DNA of 64,000 nucleotides from Amphiplicatus metriothermophilus. Lineage in GTDB: Bacteria; Pseudomonadota; Alphaproteobacteria; Caulobacterales; Parvularculaceae. The notes under the pieces were generated by a model. It saw nothing but the letters and a program-made list of their open reading frames with translations, was not told the DNA's origin and ran no database searches. The DNA lies in assembly GCF_900199215.1 (NCBI RefSeq), contig NZ_FZQA01000003.1, positions 1 through 64,000 on the forward strand, given 5' to 3'. Shown here piece after piece: positions 1 to 8,041 of the stretch (within the stretch, counting starts at the first letter, position 1; every line of letters starts with the position of its first letter). A program made the position numbers and the translations under genes.

Positions 1-12
1 GCGGGGGAGGCG

Positions 13-133
13 GTCCCGGGTCTGCATTGCACCGCTGCGCGCTGCGCCGCATCCGGGACGACGACGGAGCGGGCCGGGAGCGGTCCCGGGTCTGCGGCGC
101 GTCATTGCATGCCGCGCCGCGCCCGGGACGACG
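13..133. repeat. Two copies of a REP-like palindromic repeat
   Basis: Two 51-bp units at 13-63 and 83-133 repeat with a period of exactly 70 bp. Each begins GTCCCGGGTCTGC and ends CCGGGACGACG, so the two ends of each unit are complementary (GTCCCGGG against CCGGGAC) and flank a variable GC-rich middle. The shape matches the short intergenic palindromes common in GC-rich alphaproteobacteria. They sit just downstream of the minus-strand gene at 174-848. No gene is visible in 1-173. Confidence 0.65.
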
Positions 134-173
134 GGCGCGGATCGGCGCGGCGATGAGGCGAAGCGCTGCGCGC

Positions 174-848
174 CTAGGCGGCGGCCTGCTCCTGTGAGAG
201 GCGGGAGATCAGGAACTGCGCGTCGCGGCAATAGCCGGCCGCGGCGCGGTCGGCCTTCTTCACGGCCGAGTCGAGCTCTTCGAGCACGCGCGTGATCTCG
301 TCGAATGTGGCGAACGCCTCGCGGGGCGGGTCGAGTTCGAGCCCCTTGGGAGAAATGTCCAGGCGGACGGCGGACACGGAGTAATTCGCCTTGCCGCCGA
401 GCTTCACATCGAGATTGTGGGCGTTCCTGCCGATGAGGCGCGCGGCGCGCTCGTCGAGCTGTTCGATGATCCGGTTGATCGACAGCCTCAGCTCGTCATA
501 GCGCTCGGCGAGCAGAGCGCGCCCGCCCGCGTCCTCGACGTTCTGCGCCGAGAGAGCGACCTCATAGGCCTGTTCGATGACCTCGCGGATGGCGTCGATC
601 GAGTAAAGCGCGCATTCGATCGAGGCGAGCGCTTCGCGGATGGGCGCGTCGTCTTCATGCTGCGGCGCGTCGTCTTTCGGCGCGGTCTTGCGCAGCGCGC
701 GGTTGAGGCCGCCGACGACGTCCATCTGGGGAATATCGTCCGGCTCCTGATCGTTTTTGCGGCCGAGAAGCCCGGAAAACGGCCCTCTGCGCTCGGATTT
801 TTCCTTGGGCTTGCGATGGCCGTTCGAGCGGGTGAATGAAAACGCCAC
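174..848 (-). CDS. Flagellin-fold-like soluble protein (hypothetical)
   Basis: A 224-residue hydrophilic protein with no signal peptide or membrane segment. It starts at GTG, with AGGAG about 10 nt upstream. Residues 1-70 are basic then acidic and probably disordered. Residues about 75-220 look like the flagellin core: a long helix, the stretch RYDELRLSINRII, a short beta region (LDVKLGG, then LDISPKGLEL), and a closing helix (VLEELDSAVKKADRA) ending FLISRL. This order matches the D1 and C-terminal part of alphaproteobacterial flagellins. The usual N-terminal flagellin start and the terminal RxxI/Q motifs are absent. No flagellar genes lie nearby. The fold assignment is my inference by eye; the function is unknown. 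Confidence 0.6.
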   Translation of the reverse strand: MAFSFTRSNGHRKPKEKSERRGPFSGLLGRKNDQEPDDIPQMDVVGGLNRALRKTAPKDDAPQHEDDAPIREALASIECALYSIDAIREVIEQAYEVALSAQNVEDAGGRALLAERYDELRLSINRIIEQLDERAARLIGRNAHNLDVKLGGKANYSVSAVRLDISPKGLELDPPREAFATFDEITRVLEELDSAVKKADRAAAGYCRDAQFLISRLSQEQAAA

Positions 849-927
849 AGCCGCTGCTCCTGTCTTCCTGTCCGGATAGACGGTACGCCCCGGCTGTTTG
901 AAGCGTCGTTAAATCATTCGGTAAATT

Positions 928-3030
928 TTACGCGCTGAATCCCGCCCGCGGCCGGCGCCGGCCCGTGCGGCCTTCGAGAAGCCACGCGCCCAGCAGCGCC
1001 GCCGCGATGAGCGCGAGCCAGAACCAGGGCGGGGCGAGGGGCGCGTCGCGGGTCGCGTCGATCCGGTAGGCGCCGCGCTCGACCAGTCCGGCCCAGCCGG
1101 CGCCGGCGTAGGCCGCGGCCCCGGCGTTCGCCTTGCGCAGGGCGGGCAGCGCGATCCCGTCGCCGCGCCGGATCCGGAAGACGCCGCCGCGCGAGGCCTC
1201 CGCCGCCGGGGCGAGCGGGCGCGAATCGGCGACGACGTCGTCGAATTCCGGCGGCGCGGCGAGCCCGACGGCGCCGACGGCGAAAAGCTCGCCGGCGCGC
1301 GCCCGGTAAAGTCCGTGTTCGGCGTTCGCGAGCCGGGCCTCGAAACGGCCCGGCGCGGTCTCGTCGAGGGCGATCTCGCGCGTCTCGCCGGAGGGGAGGA
1401 CGAGGCTCACGGGACCCGGCTCGTCCGACATCGTCCGGCGCCGGATGACGAGGTCGTCGCCGGCGCCGGTCAGCGTAAGCCGCTCTTCCTCCAGTTCCGG
1501 CTCTTTCATCAGCCAGTGCGCGATGCGGCGAAGAAGCTCCGCATGCGGACCGCCGCCGTCGAAGCCGCGCGCCCACAGCCAGACGTGATCGGAGAGAAGC
1601 AGGCCGACCCGGCCTTCGCCCACGCGGTCGAGAATGAGCAGCGGCGCGCCGTCCGGTCCCGTCATCAGGGTGCGGCCCGATCGCTGCGCGGCCGGCATGA
1701 TGCGCAGCCACCGGCCCCAGAACTCCTGCTCGGGAAGGCCCGCGGTGACCGGATGGCGCGCGCCGTCCTCGCTGATCCGCGGCCGGAACGGGCCTTCGCG
1801 CGCCGCGCCCTCGGGAAGCGCCGGCAGGATGAAGGAGAAATTGCGCCGCGCAGCGAGGCTCAGCGCGCCGGCGTATTCCGGCCCTGACGCCACAAGCACC
1901 GCCCCGCCGTTCTCCACATAGCGCGCGATGTTGTCGAAGTGGAAGGCGTTGAGCACGCCGCGATAGGTGTAGCGGTCGAAGATCAGAAGATCGAAGGCCG
2001 ACAGCCGGTCGATGAACAGCTCGTCCTGCGGGAAGGGGATGAGCGCGAGCTCGCTTGCGAGCTCGCCGGGATTTCCCTTTTCGATCGGGCGCAGAATGGT
2101 GAAATGAACGAGATCCACGGCGGGGTCCGACTTCAGGAGATTGCGCCACACGCGCTCGCCGGCGTGCGGCTCGCCGGAGATCAGAAGCACGCGCAGCCGG
2201 TCGCGGATCGCCGTCACGTTCAGCACCGCGATGTTGTTGCGCGTCGTCAGCTCGCCGGGACGCTCTTCGGCTTCGAGCTCGAGAATGAGCGCGCCGGGAT
2301 GCTCGAGCGGGGCTTCGAAGGAGACCTCCGCGCCGAGCGGAACCGCCTGGCGCGCGACCTCGCGCCCGTTGACGCGCAACGCGACGACGGCGCTCCCCGT
2401 CCCCGCCGCCGCCCCCTCGGGGCCGACGTCGTCGACCCGGAAGGCGATGCGCGCGCTCTCGCGCACCAGCCCGTAGCGGGGCGCGCTGAGGAGCGTGATC
2501 TTGCGGTCGAATTCGTCGTCGCGGCCGGTGAGCAGCACATGAGCCGGCGCGTCGAGGGCGAGATCGCCGGCGCGCGCCGCATCGCTCGCCTGCCCGTCCG
2601 TGATCGCGAAGACGGCCGCGAGGCGCCCGCGCGGCGTATCCGCCGCTGCGCCGGCCAGAGCCTCGACGAGGCGGGTCTCGTTCTCGCCGCCGACCTCGCG
2701 GCGGACGACCTCGATCCCGCCGAGGGCGGCGAGGCGCGCGGCGAGCGCGTCGGCGGCCGCACGCGCGATCCCGTCGCGCCCGTCGAGCCGCTGGCTGGCG
2801 CTCTGATCGACGAGAATGACGGCGACGTCGTCGAGCGGCGTGCGCTCGCTCGTGCGCAGCTGCGGATTGGCGAGCAGGAGCGCGAGGGCGCCGGCGGCGA
2901 GCAGGCGCAAGGGCCCGCCGCGCGCGCCGCGCCAGATGCTCAGTACGGAAACGACGAGCGCGAGCGAAACGAGGGCGCCGAGCGCCCATGTCGGAACGAG
3001 CGGCTCGAAGGCGAGGGCGCTCGCCGTCAT
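928..3030 (-). CDS. Membrane protein with VWA-like and glutamine-amidotransferase-like regions
   Basis: A 700-residue protein with two N-terminal membrane helices (about residues 10-33 and 40-56) and one at the C-terminus (about 665-685). Between them, a VWA-like segment begins VILVDQSASQ, near residue 72. A second alpha/beta region begins RVLLISGEP and continues LLIFDRYTYRG, resembling the class I amidotransferase-like domain annotated in such proteins, but I see no catalytic Cys. Its start overlaps the stop of the upstream DUF4159 gene (ATGA), so it is translationally coupled as the last gene of the MoxR cluster. This looks like the usual large membrane partner of alphaproteobacterial Bat-type clusters. 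Biochemical role unknown. Confidence 0.75.
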   Translation of the reverse strand: MTASALAFEPLVPTWALGALVSLALVVSVLSIWRGARGGPLRLLAAGALALLLANPQLRTSERTPLDDVAVILVDQSASQRLDGRDGIARAAADALAARLAALGGIEVVRREVGGENETRLVEALAGAAADTPRGRLAAVFAITDGQASDAARAGDLALDAPAHVLLTGRDDEFDRKITLLSAPRYGLVRESARIAFRVDDVGPEGAAAGTGSAVVALRVNGREVARQAVPLGAEVSFEAPLEHPGALILELEAEERPGELTTRNNIAVLNVTAIRDRLRVLLISGEPHAGERVWRNLLKSDPAVDLVHFTILRPIEKGNPGELASELALIPFPQDELFIDRLSAFDLLIFDRYTYRGVLNAFHFDNIARYVENGGAVLVASGPEYAGALSLAARRNFSFILPALPEGAAREGPFRPRISEDGARHPVTAGLPEQEFWGRWLRIMPAAQRSGRTLMTGPDGAPLLILDRVGEGRVGLLLSDHVWLWARGFDGGGPHAELLRRIAHWLMKEPELEEERLTLTGAGDDLVIRRRTMSDEPGPVSLVLPSGETREIALDETAPGRFEARLANAEHGLYRARAGELFAVGAVGLAAPPEFDDVVADSRPLAPAAEASRGGVFRIRRGDGIALPALRKANAGAAAYAGAGWAGLVERGAYRIDATRDAPLAPPWFWLALIAAALLGAWLLEGRTGRRRPRAGFSA

Positions 3031-5771
3031 GGCCGCCCCCTTCCGAGCCGTTCGAGCAGGATGGGCGCGTGCACCTGATCAGACTTGTAATTGCCGGTAT
3101 AGGCCACCATCGCCATGTTGATCCCGGCGCGATAGGCGAGCTCGCGCGCGCGCTCGCCGCCGCGCGCCATCGGCCTCAGGGGCCGGCCGAAACGGTCGGT
3201 CGCCCAGGCGCCCGCCCAGTCGCGCCCGCCGATGATGACCGGGGTCACGCCGTCATTGGCTTCGCCCGCCGCGCTCGCCGGCGCCTGCACCCAGACGGGA
3301 TTGTTCCACATCCGGCCGTACAGCCGGTCGAGCAGGTAGAACGAGCGCGTCAGCACGTGATCGTCCGGCAGCGCGGCGAGCGGCGGCAGGTCGAGCTGGG
3401 CGAGGATCGCGCGCAGCGCCGCGCGCTCGGGCGTCTCCAGCCCGGCCACCGCCCGCTCGTCGTCGCGCGTGTCGAAGATGATGAGCCCGCCGAAGCGCAT
3501 GAAGTTCTCGATATTGGCGAGGCCCTGCTCGGAAGGCGGCCGGGCGCCGGCGGCGATCGGCCAGTACAGCAGCGGATAGACGGACAGATCGTCCGTCTCC
3601 GGATCGACGGCGACGGGCGGGGCGGGTTCGAGCGCCGTGCGCCGGTAGAGCTCGCGGCTGAGGGCGGCGAGGCCGAGCTCTGAGAGCCGGTCGATTTCCG
3701 GATCGCCCGTGCGCACATAGGCGAGCCGGGTCTGGAGCGCCGCCTCGACGGCCTTGGGGTCGAGCGCGGCGTCGAGCGGCTGGGCGCGCAGATCGCTCGC
3801 CGGCGCGCTCGCCGCGGCGAGAAGCGCGAGCGCGGCGAGGCGCAGCCGCCCGGCGAGCGCGAGCGCGACAAGCGCGTCGAGCAACAAAAGCGCGAGCGCC
3901 GCGGCGAAAAGCGGCGGGGCGAGGCGGGCCGGCGGCTCCTGCGCGTAGGCCGTCTCCGCCACGCCGGACAGCGCGAGCGGCTCAAGCGCGCCGTCCGGGC
4001 CGAGCGCGTTGACCGCGATCGGCGCCTCGGGCGCGCCGTAAAAGCCGGGCGGCCGGTCGGGCGCGGCTCCCGCGGCCGCCTCGGCGGCGGTGACGCCGGC
4101 GAGGTCCGGGTCGGGATCGCGGAACCGGCCGAAGCCGTCGAGCACCCGCAGGGGCGACAGGCGCGCGCCGGCGTCGGCCTCCTCCCGCGACGGTCCGAGC
4201 AGCGACAGAAATGTCAGCTTGCGAAGCATATCGACGAAGGTCGCCGAGAGCGGCAGGTCCGACCAGCCCGGCGTCGCCGGGACGTGGAAGAGCGCGATCG
4301 CGCCGTCGCCGCGGCGCGCGCCGGTGACGAGCGGCGTGCCGTCGGCGAGGAACGCCCAGGTGCGCGCGCTCGTCTCCCCGCCCGGCTCGGCGAGCACCTG
4401 GCGGCGCACGAACACGTCGTCCGGCGGCGGCATGTCCGCAAACGGACCATTCTTGGAGAATCCGGCGAGCGCCTGCGGCGTCTCCCAGGTGAGCGCGCCG
4501 CCGAAGGCGCGCCCGCCGCCGCGCAGAGGCGCGGGCAGCAGGGGCAGGTCTTCATCCTGCGCCGCGTCGGCGAGGCTCGGCCCGGCGAAGCGGATCAGCA
4601 CCCCGCCGCGCTCGACCCAGGCGGCGAGCGCCTCCGCGTCGCTTGCCCGCAGCCGGCCGACGTCGTGCAGGACGATGACGGAGACGTCCGCGCGGATGAG
4701 GCCGTCCAGCGCGTCGGTCAGAAATCCCGCATACGGCTCGAGCGCCTTGCGCACATAGCGCGTCCCCGACAGCAGCGGGTCTTGCTGCGCGTCCTCGCCC
4801 GCGACGAACCCGACGAGCGCGCGCCGGTCGCGCGCGTCGGCGAGCTGAATCGCGCCGGCCGAGCGCGCTCCCTCTATGGCGACCGCGGCGACCTCGTTGC
4901 GCAGCGCCAGCGGCAGGTCGACGGCGACGCGCGCCGTGCGTTCTCCGGCGGGAAGAACCGCCGGCGCGCGGGCGAGCTCGCGGCCGTCGCGGGCGGCGGC
5001 GACGAGCGCGCCCCGCCATTCCGGCCCGCCGCGCAGACGCTCCACGCGCCAGCGCGCCGGCGCGCCGGCCTGTCTATCGGGGCGCAGGACGACAAGCGGC
5101 GTTTCGCGGTCCGCATAGACCGTCAGCGCGCCGCGCGCGGCCAGCGCCTCGGCGAGCGCGTCATCACCCTCGCCCGCGAGCCCGTCGCTCAGCCAGCGGA
5201 TTTCCGCCGCGCCGCCGGCCCGGGCGAGCGCCGGGTCGAGCCGGCTCAGGCGCGCGGCCGCCCCCGCGCGGTCAGCGGCGAAGGGCTTCGGGGCGAGGGC
5301 GGCGAAAAGCTCGCGCGCAGCCTCGCCGGTCATCGGGCCCTGCGGCGGATCGCCCGCCGGATCGGCCGTCGTGAGAAGAAAGACGGGCCTGCCGGCCTGC
5401 GCGGCTTCCTCCGCGCCGGCGGCCAGCGCGTCGAGCCGCAGCCGCCAGCCGCCCGCGGCCGCCCAGGTGTCGTCGACTGCGAAAACGAGCGGTCCCGTCG
5501 TCTGCGCCGGCGTCGGCGCGTTGAGCACGGGCCCGGCCAGTCCGACGATGACGAGCCCCGCGATGACGAGGCGCAGCAGCAGCACCCACCAGGGCGTGCG
5601 GTCGGGCGTCTCCTCCTTCGTCGTCAGCCTGCGGAGGATGATGAAGGCCGGAAAGCGCACGCGCTTCGGCGCGGGCGGCGTCGCGCGCAGGACGAGCCAC
5701 AGCGCCGGCAGGCCGGCGAGCGCGAGCAGGATCCACGGAGCGGAAAAGGACAGGGCGCCCAGCGACAGCAT
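3027..5771 (-). CDS. BatA-like / DUF4159 domain membrane protein
   Basis: A 914-residue protein. Residues 1-85 form the aerotolerance (BatA N-terminal) module: two membrane helices around PWILLALAGLPALWLVL and a second near residues 60-82, with the basic loop between them. A long VWA-like and periplasmic middle follows. A helix near 625-665 precedes the C-terminal DUF4159 domain (about residues 690-914, including FMRFGGLIIFDTRDD). It starts at ATG with a GAGGCG ribosome site. It lies between the DUF58 gene and the amidotransferase-like gene, coupled to the latter by ATGA. The family is linked to the envelope and to MoxR chaperone systems, but its molecular function is not known. Confidence 0.85.
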   Translation of the reverse strand: MLSLGALSFSAPWILLALAGLPALWLVLRATPPAPKRVRFPAFIILRRLTTKEETPDRTPWWVLLLRLVIAGLVIVGLAGPVLNAPTPAQTTGPLVFAVDDTWAAAGGWRLRLDALAAGAEEAAQAGRPVFLLTTADPAGDPPQGPMTGEAARELFAALAPKPFAADRAGAAARLSRLDPALARAGGAAEIRWLSDGLAGEGDDALAEALAARGALTVYADRETPLVVLRPDRQAGAPARWRVERLRGGPEWRGALVAAARDGRELARAPAVLPAGERTARVAVDLPLALRNEVAAVAIEGARSAGAIQLADARDRRALVGFVAGEDAQQDPLLSGTRYVRKALEPYAGFLTDALDGLIRADVSVIVLHDVGRLRASDAEALAAWVERGGVLIRFAGPSLADAAQDEDLPLLPAPLRGGGRAFGGALTWETPQALAGFSKNGPFADMPPPDDVFVRRQVLAEPGGETSARTWAFLADGTPLVTGARRGDGAIALFHVPATPGWSDLPLSATFVDMLRKLTFLSLLGPSREEADAGARLSPLRVLDGFGRFRDPDPDLAGVTAAEAAAGAAPDRPPGFYGAPEAPIAVNALGPDGALEPLALSGVAETAYAQEPPARLAPPLFAAALALLLLDALVALALAGRLRLAALALLAAASAPASDLRAQPLDAALDPKAVEAALQTRLAYVRTGDPEIDRLSELGLAALSRELYRRTALEPAPPVAVDPETDDLSVYPLLYWPIAAGARPPSEQGLANIENFMRFGGLIIFDTRDDERAVAGLETPERAALRAILAQLDLPPLAALPDDHVLTRSFYLLDRLYGRMWNNPVWVQAPASAAGEANDGVTPVIIGGRDWAGAWATDRFGRPLRPMARGGERARELAYRAGINMAMVAYTGNYKSDQVHAPILLERLGRGRP

Positions 5772-5785
5772 GACTCAACGCCTCG

Positions 5786-6691
5786 TCATTTGAGCGTTCC
5801 CGGATCGCCCAGCGCCATGAAAAGCGCAAGCAGGGCGGTTTGCGCCGGCCGGTCGGTGCGGTGCGCGACGAAGGCCCATCCGTAGCGCCGACAGACGTCC
5901 TCCAGCGCGCGGCGATGAGCGGCGAAATGGGCCCGGTAGTCGCCGGCGAGCGCGCCGGTCTCGCCGAAAAGCAGCCGGTCCCGGCTTTCAAGATCCTCGA
6001 ACTCGGTGCGCCCGACGAACGGAAAATCCTCCTCGGCCGGATCGACGATCTGCGCGAGCGCGCCGCCGGCGCCCTGCGCCGCATAGCCGGCGACGGCGCG
6101 CGCCGTTTCGTCGGGCTCGGCGAAGAAATCGCTGAACAGAACGATGCGCGCGCCGGCGGCGATTTTAACCGGCGGCGGACGCGCGCCGGCATCGGCGAAG
6201 CTCTCGGCGGCCAGCGCTTCGAGAAACAGCGCCGGCGCGGCGCGGCCGTGAAACGGGCGCTCGCGCGCGCCCATCAGGCCGACGCGCTCGCCCGCCTGCG
6301 CGAGCAGGATCGCAAGCGCGGTCGCCAGCACGTCGGCGCGCCGGCGCTTGGTCGGCAGGTTCGGATCGGAGGCGTAATCGAGCGAGCGGGTCGGATCGCG
6401 CCAGAGCCAGGCGGCCGCGGCGGCCTCCCATTCGTTCTGGCGGACGTAAAGCCGGTCGGCCGCGCGCGCCGACTGGCGCCAGTCGATGGCGCTTACGGGA
6501 TCGCCGAACGCGTAGGCGCGGTGCTGCCAGAAGGTCTCGCCGGGCCCGGCGCGCCGGCGCCCGTGCAGGCCCGACGCGACCGCCTGCGCGACGCGCTCGG
6601 CCTCGATCATCAGCGCCGGGAAGGCCGCAGCGGCGTCTTCCGCCGCGCGGCGGATCTGTCCGGCGCTGGCTGAGGCGGAGCGATGGGTCAT
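5786..6691 (-). CDS. DUF58 domain protein of the MoxR cluster
   Basis: A 301-residue soluble protein. The DUF58 signature, reading YAFGDPVSAIDWRQSAR, is at about residues 60-76, followed by the VWA-like core (VLFSDFF near residue 170). I chose ATG at 6691; an in-frame TTG at 6715 would add eight residues, and neither has a strong ribosome site. It lies between moxR (24-48 bp upstream) and the DUF4159 gene (14 bp downstream). MoxR AAA ATPase, DUF58 and BatA-like membrane proteins recur together in bacteria. MoxR is thought to act as a chaperone for VWA-type proteins such as this one. Confidence 0.87.
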   Translation of the reverse strand: MTHRSASASAGQIRRAAEDAAAAFPALMIEAERVAQAVASGLHGRRRAGPGETFWQHRAYAFGDPVSAIDWRQSARAADRLYVRQNEWEAAAAAWLWRDPTRSLDYASDPNLPTKRRRADVLATALAILLAQAGERVGLMGARERPFHGRAAPALFLEALAAESFADAGARPPPVKIAAGARIVLFSDFFAEPDETARAVAGYAAQGAGGALAQIVDPAEEDFPFVGRTEFEDLESRDRLLFGETGALAGDYRAHFAAHRRALEDVCRRYGWAFVAHRTDRPAQTALLALFMALGDPGTLK

Positions 6692-6739
6692 CCGGTTCGC
6701 AAGGCTCGCACGCAATGAACGGCGGCGCGGCGGCGCAGG

Positions 6740-7723
6740 TCAGAACGCCTTCGCAAGCAGCTCGTCGATGAAATCATCCGTACTCAACCCTTCCGAGCGC
6801 GCGGAGAAATTGAGCGCCATGCGGTGGCGCAGCACCGGTTTGGCGAGGCGGCGCACGTCGTCGAGCGACGGCGCGAAGCGCCCGTCGATGAGCGCGAGCG
6901 CGCGGGCTGACAGCGACAGCGCCTGGCTTGCGCGCGGGCCAGGCCCCCAGGCGACGAGCGTCCTGATCCGTTCTTCGGCGTCCCCGGTCGGCCGCGCGCG
7001 GCGCACGAGCGAGAGAATCGCGTCGACGATCTGCTCGCCGATGGGCATCTCGCGCACGAGCCGCTGCGCGCGCTTCAAGTCGCCCGGCGTGAGCGCGGGC
7101 TCGACCGCCGCCGTCCTCGCGCCGGTGGTGGCCGCGAGCATCCGGCGCTCGGCGTCCTCGTCCGGGTAGCCGACATTGATCTGCAGAAGGAAGCGGTCGA
7201 GCTGGGCTTCGGGCAACGGGTAGGTCCCTTCCTGCTCGATGGGGTTCTGCGTCGCCAGCACGTGAAAGGGCGAGGGCAGGTCGTGCCGGGCGCCGGCGAC
7301 GGTGACGTGCAGCTCCTGCATCGCCTGGAGAAGCGCCGACTGGGTGCGCGGGCTCGCCCGGTTGATCTCGTCGGCCATCAGAAGCTGGCAGAAGATCGGG
7401 CCGGGAATGAAGCGGAATGCGCGCTTGCCGTCGGCGCTTTCCTCGAGCACCTCCGAGCCGAGCACGTCGCCCGGCATCAGATCCGGCGTGAACTGCACGC
7501 GTTTGGCCGACAGGCCCATCAGCTCGGCGACGGAGGTCACGAGCAGGGTCTTGGCGAGGCCCGGCGCGCCGACGAGAAGGCCGTGCCCGCCGGCCGCGAG
7601 AACGGCGAGGGTCAGCTCGATCACTTCCTCCTGGCCGAAAATGACCTTCTGAAGGCCGCTGCGGGCGTCGGCGAACCGGCTCGAAATCTCCTCGAACGCG
7701 CCGACGGGATCGAGATCGCTCAT
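6740..7723 (-). CDS. moxR: MoxR-family AAA+ ATPase
   Basis: A 327-residue AAA+ ATPase of the MoxR family. The Walker A motif GAPGLAKT is at 52-59 and Walker B LLMADEI at 114-120. The arm NRASPRTQSALLQAMQE follows, then the sensor 1 region (VLATQNPIEQEGTYPLPEAQ) and a C-terminal lid domain. The ATG at 7723 has GAAGGA seven bases upstream. Longer in-frame extensions lack a ribosome site and do not align with the family. It is the first gene of a minus-strand cluster with DUF58, DUF4159 and the amidotransferase-like gene. It probably remodels those VWA/DUF58 partners at the inner membrane; the substrates are not known. Confidence 0.95.
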   Translation of the reverse strand: MSDLDPVGAFEEISSRFADARSGLQKVIFGQEEVIELTLAVLAAGGHGLLVGAPGLAKTLLVTSVAELMGLSAKRVQFTPDLMPGDVLGSEVLEESADGKRAFRFIPGPIFCQLLMADEINRASPRTQSALLQAMQELHVTVAGARHDLPSPFHVLATQNPIEQEGTYPLPEAQLDRFLLQINVGYPDEDAERRMLAATTGARTAAVEPALTPGDLKRAQRLVREMPIGEQIVDAILSLVRRARPTGDAEERIRTLVAWGPGPRASQALSLSARALALIDGRFAPSLDDVRRLAKPVLRHRMALNFSARSEGLSTDDFIDELLAKAF

Positions 7724-8041
7724 GTCTTCCTTCGGTCCCTTCTCTGTTGCGGGCCCTCGCGCGAAAAGGGGCGCCGCGACGCCTGCGTCCGCCCCGCTCC
7801 CGCCCGCCATAGCACGCCCCGGGGCGGAATTCACATCCGCCGGGCGAGCGAAAAAGGCGGCCCGTCGCAGCGCGCCGCGACATCTCTTGGCCCCTTGCCC
7901 CCCGCGCGCCATTGTCCTTACGATGCCTCCGACGGCGGGCTGCAGCATTATTGCGGCGTTAATGCGGGGGCGTTAACGAATCATCGGGGCTTTCGCCGAT
8001 CCGGTCGCGGCCTTGGGCCGCAGGCAGAAAAGGGGTTGTTC
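7724..8041. other. Divergent intergenic region moxR / sppA
   Basis: 318 bp separate the divergent moxR and sppA starts. Open frames here have no ribosome site and look like shadows. I see a short direct repeat (GCGTTAATGCGGGGGCGTTAACG, split over 7958-7980) and no convincing -35/-10 pair. It must hold the promoters of both genes, but I cannot place them. Confidence 0.4.

Noticed and set aside
914-2989. Long antisense and alternate-frame open frames over the DUF4159 and amidotransferase-like genes
   Set aside because: They are Arg/Ala-rich and lack any family motif, as expected from GC-rich coding DNA read in the wrong frame. The chosen frames carry known domains and ribosome sites.
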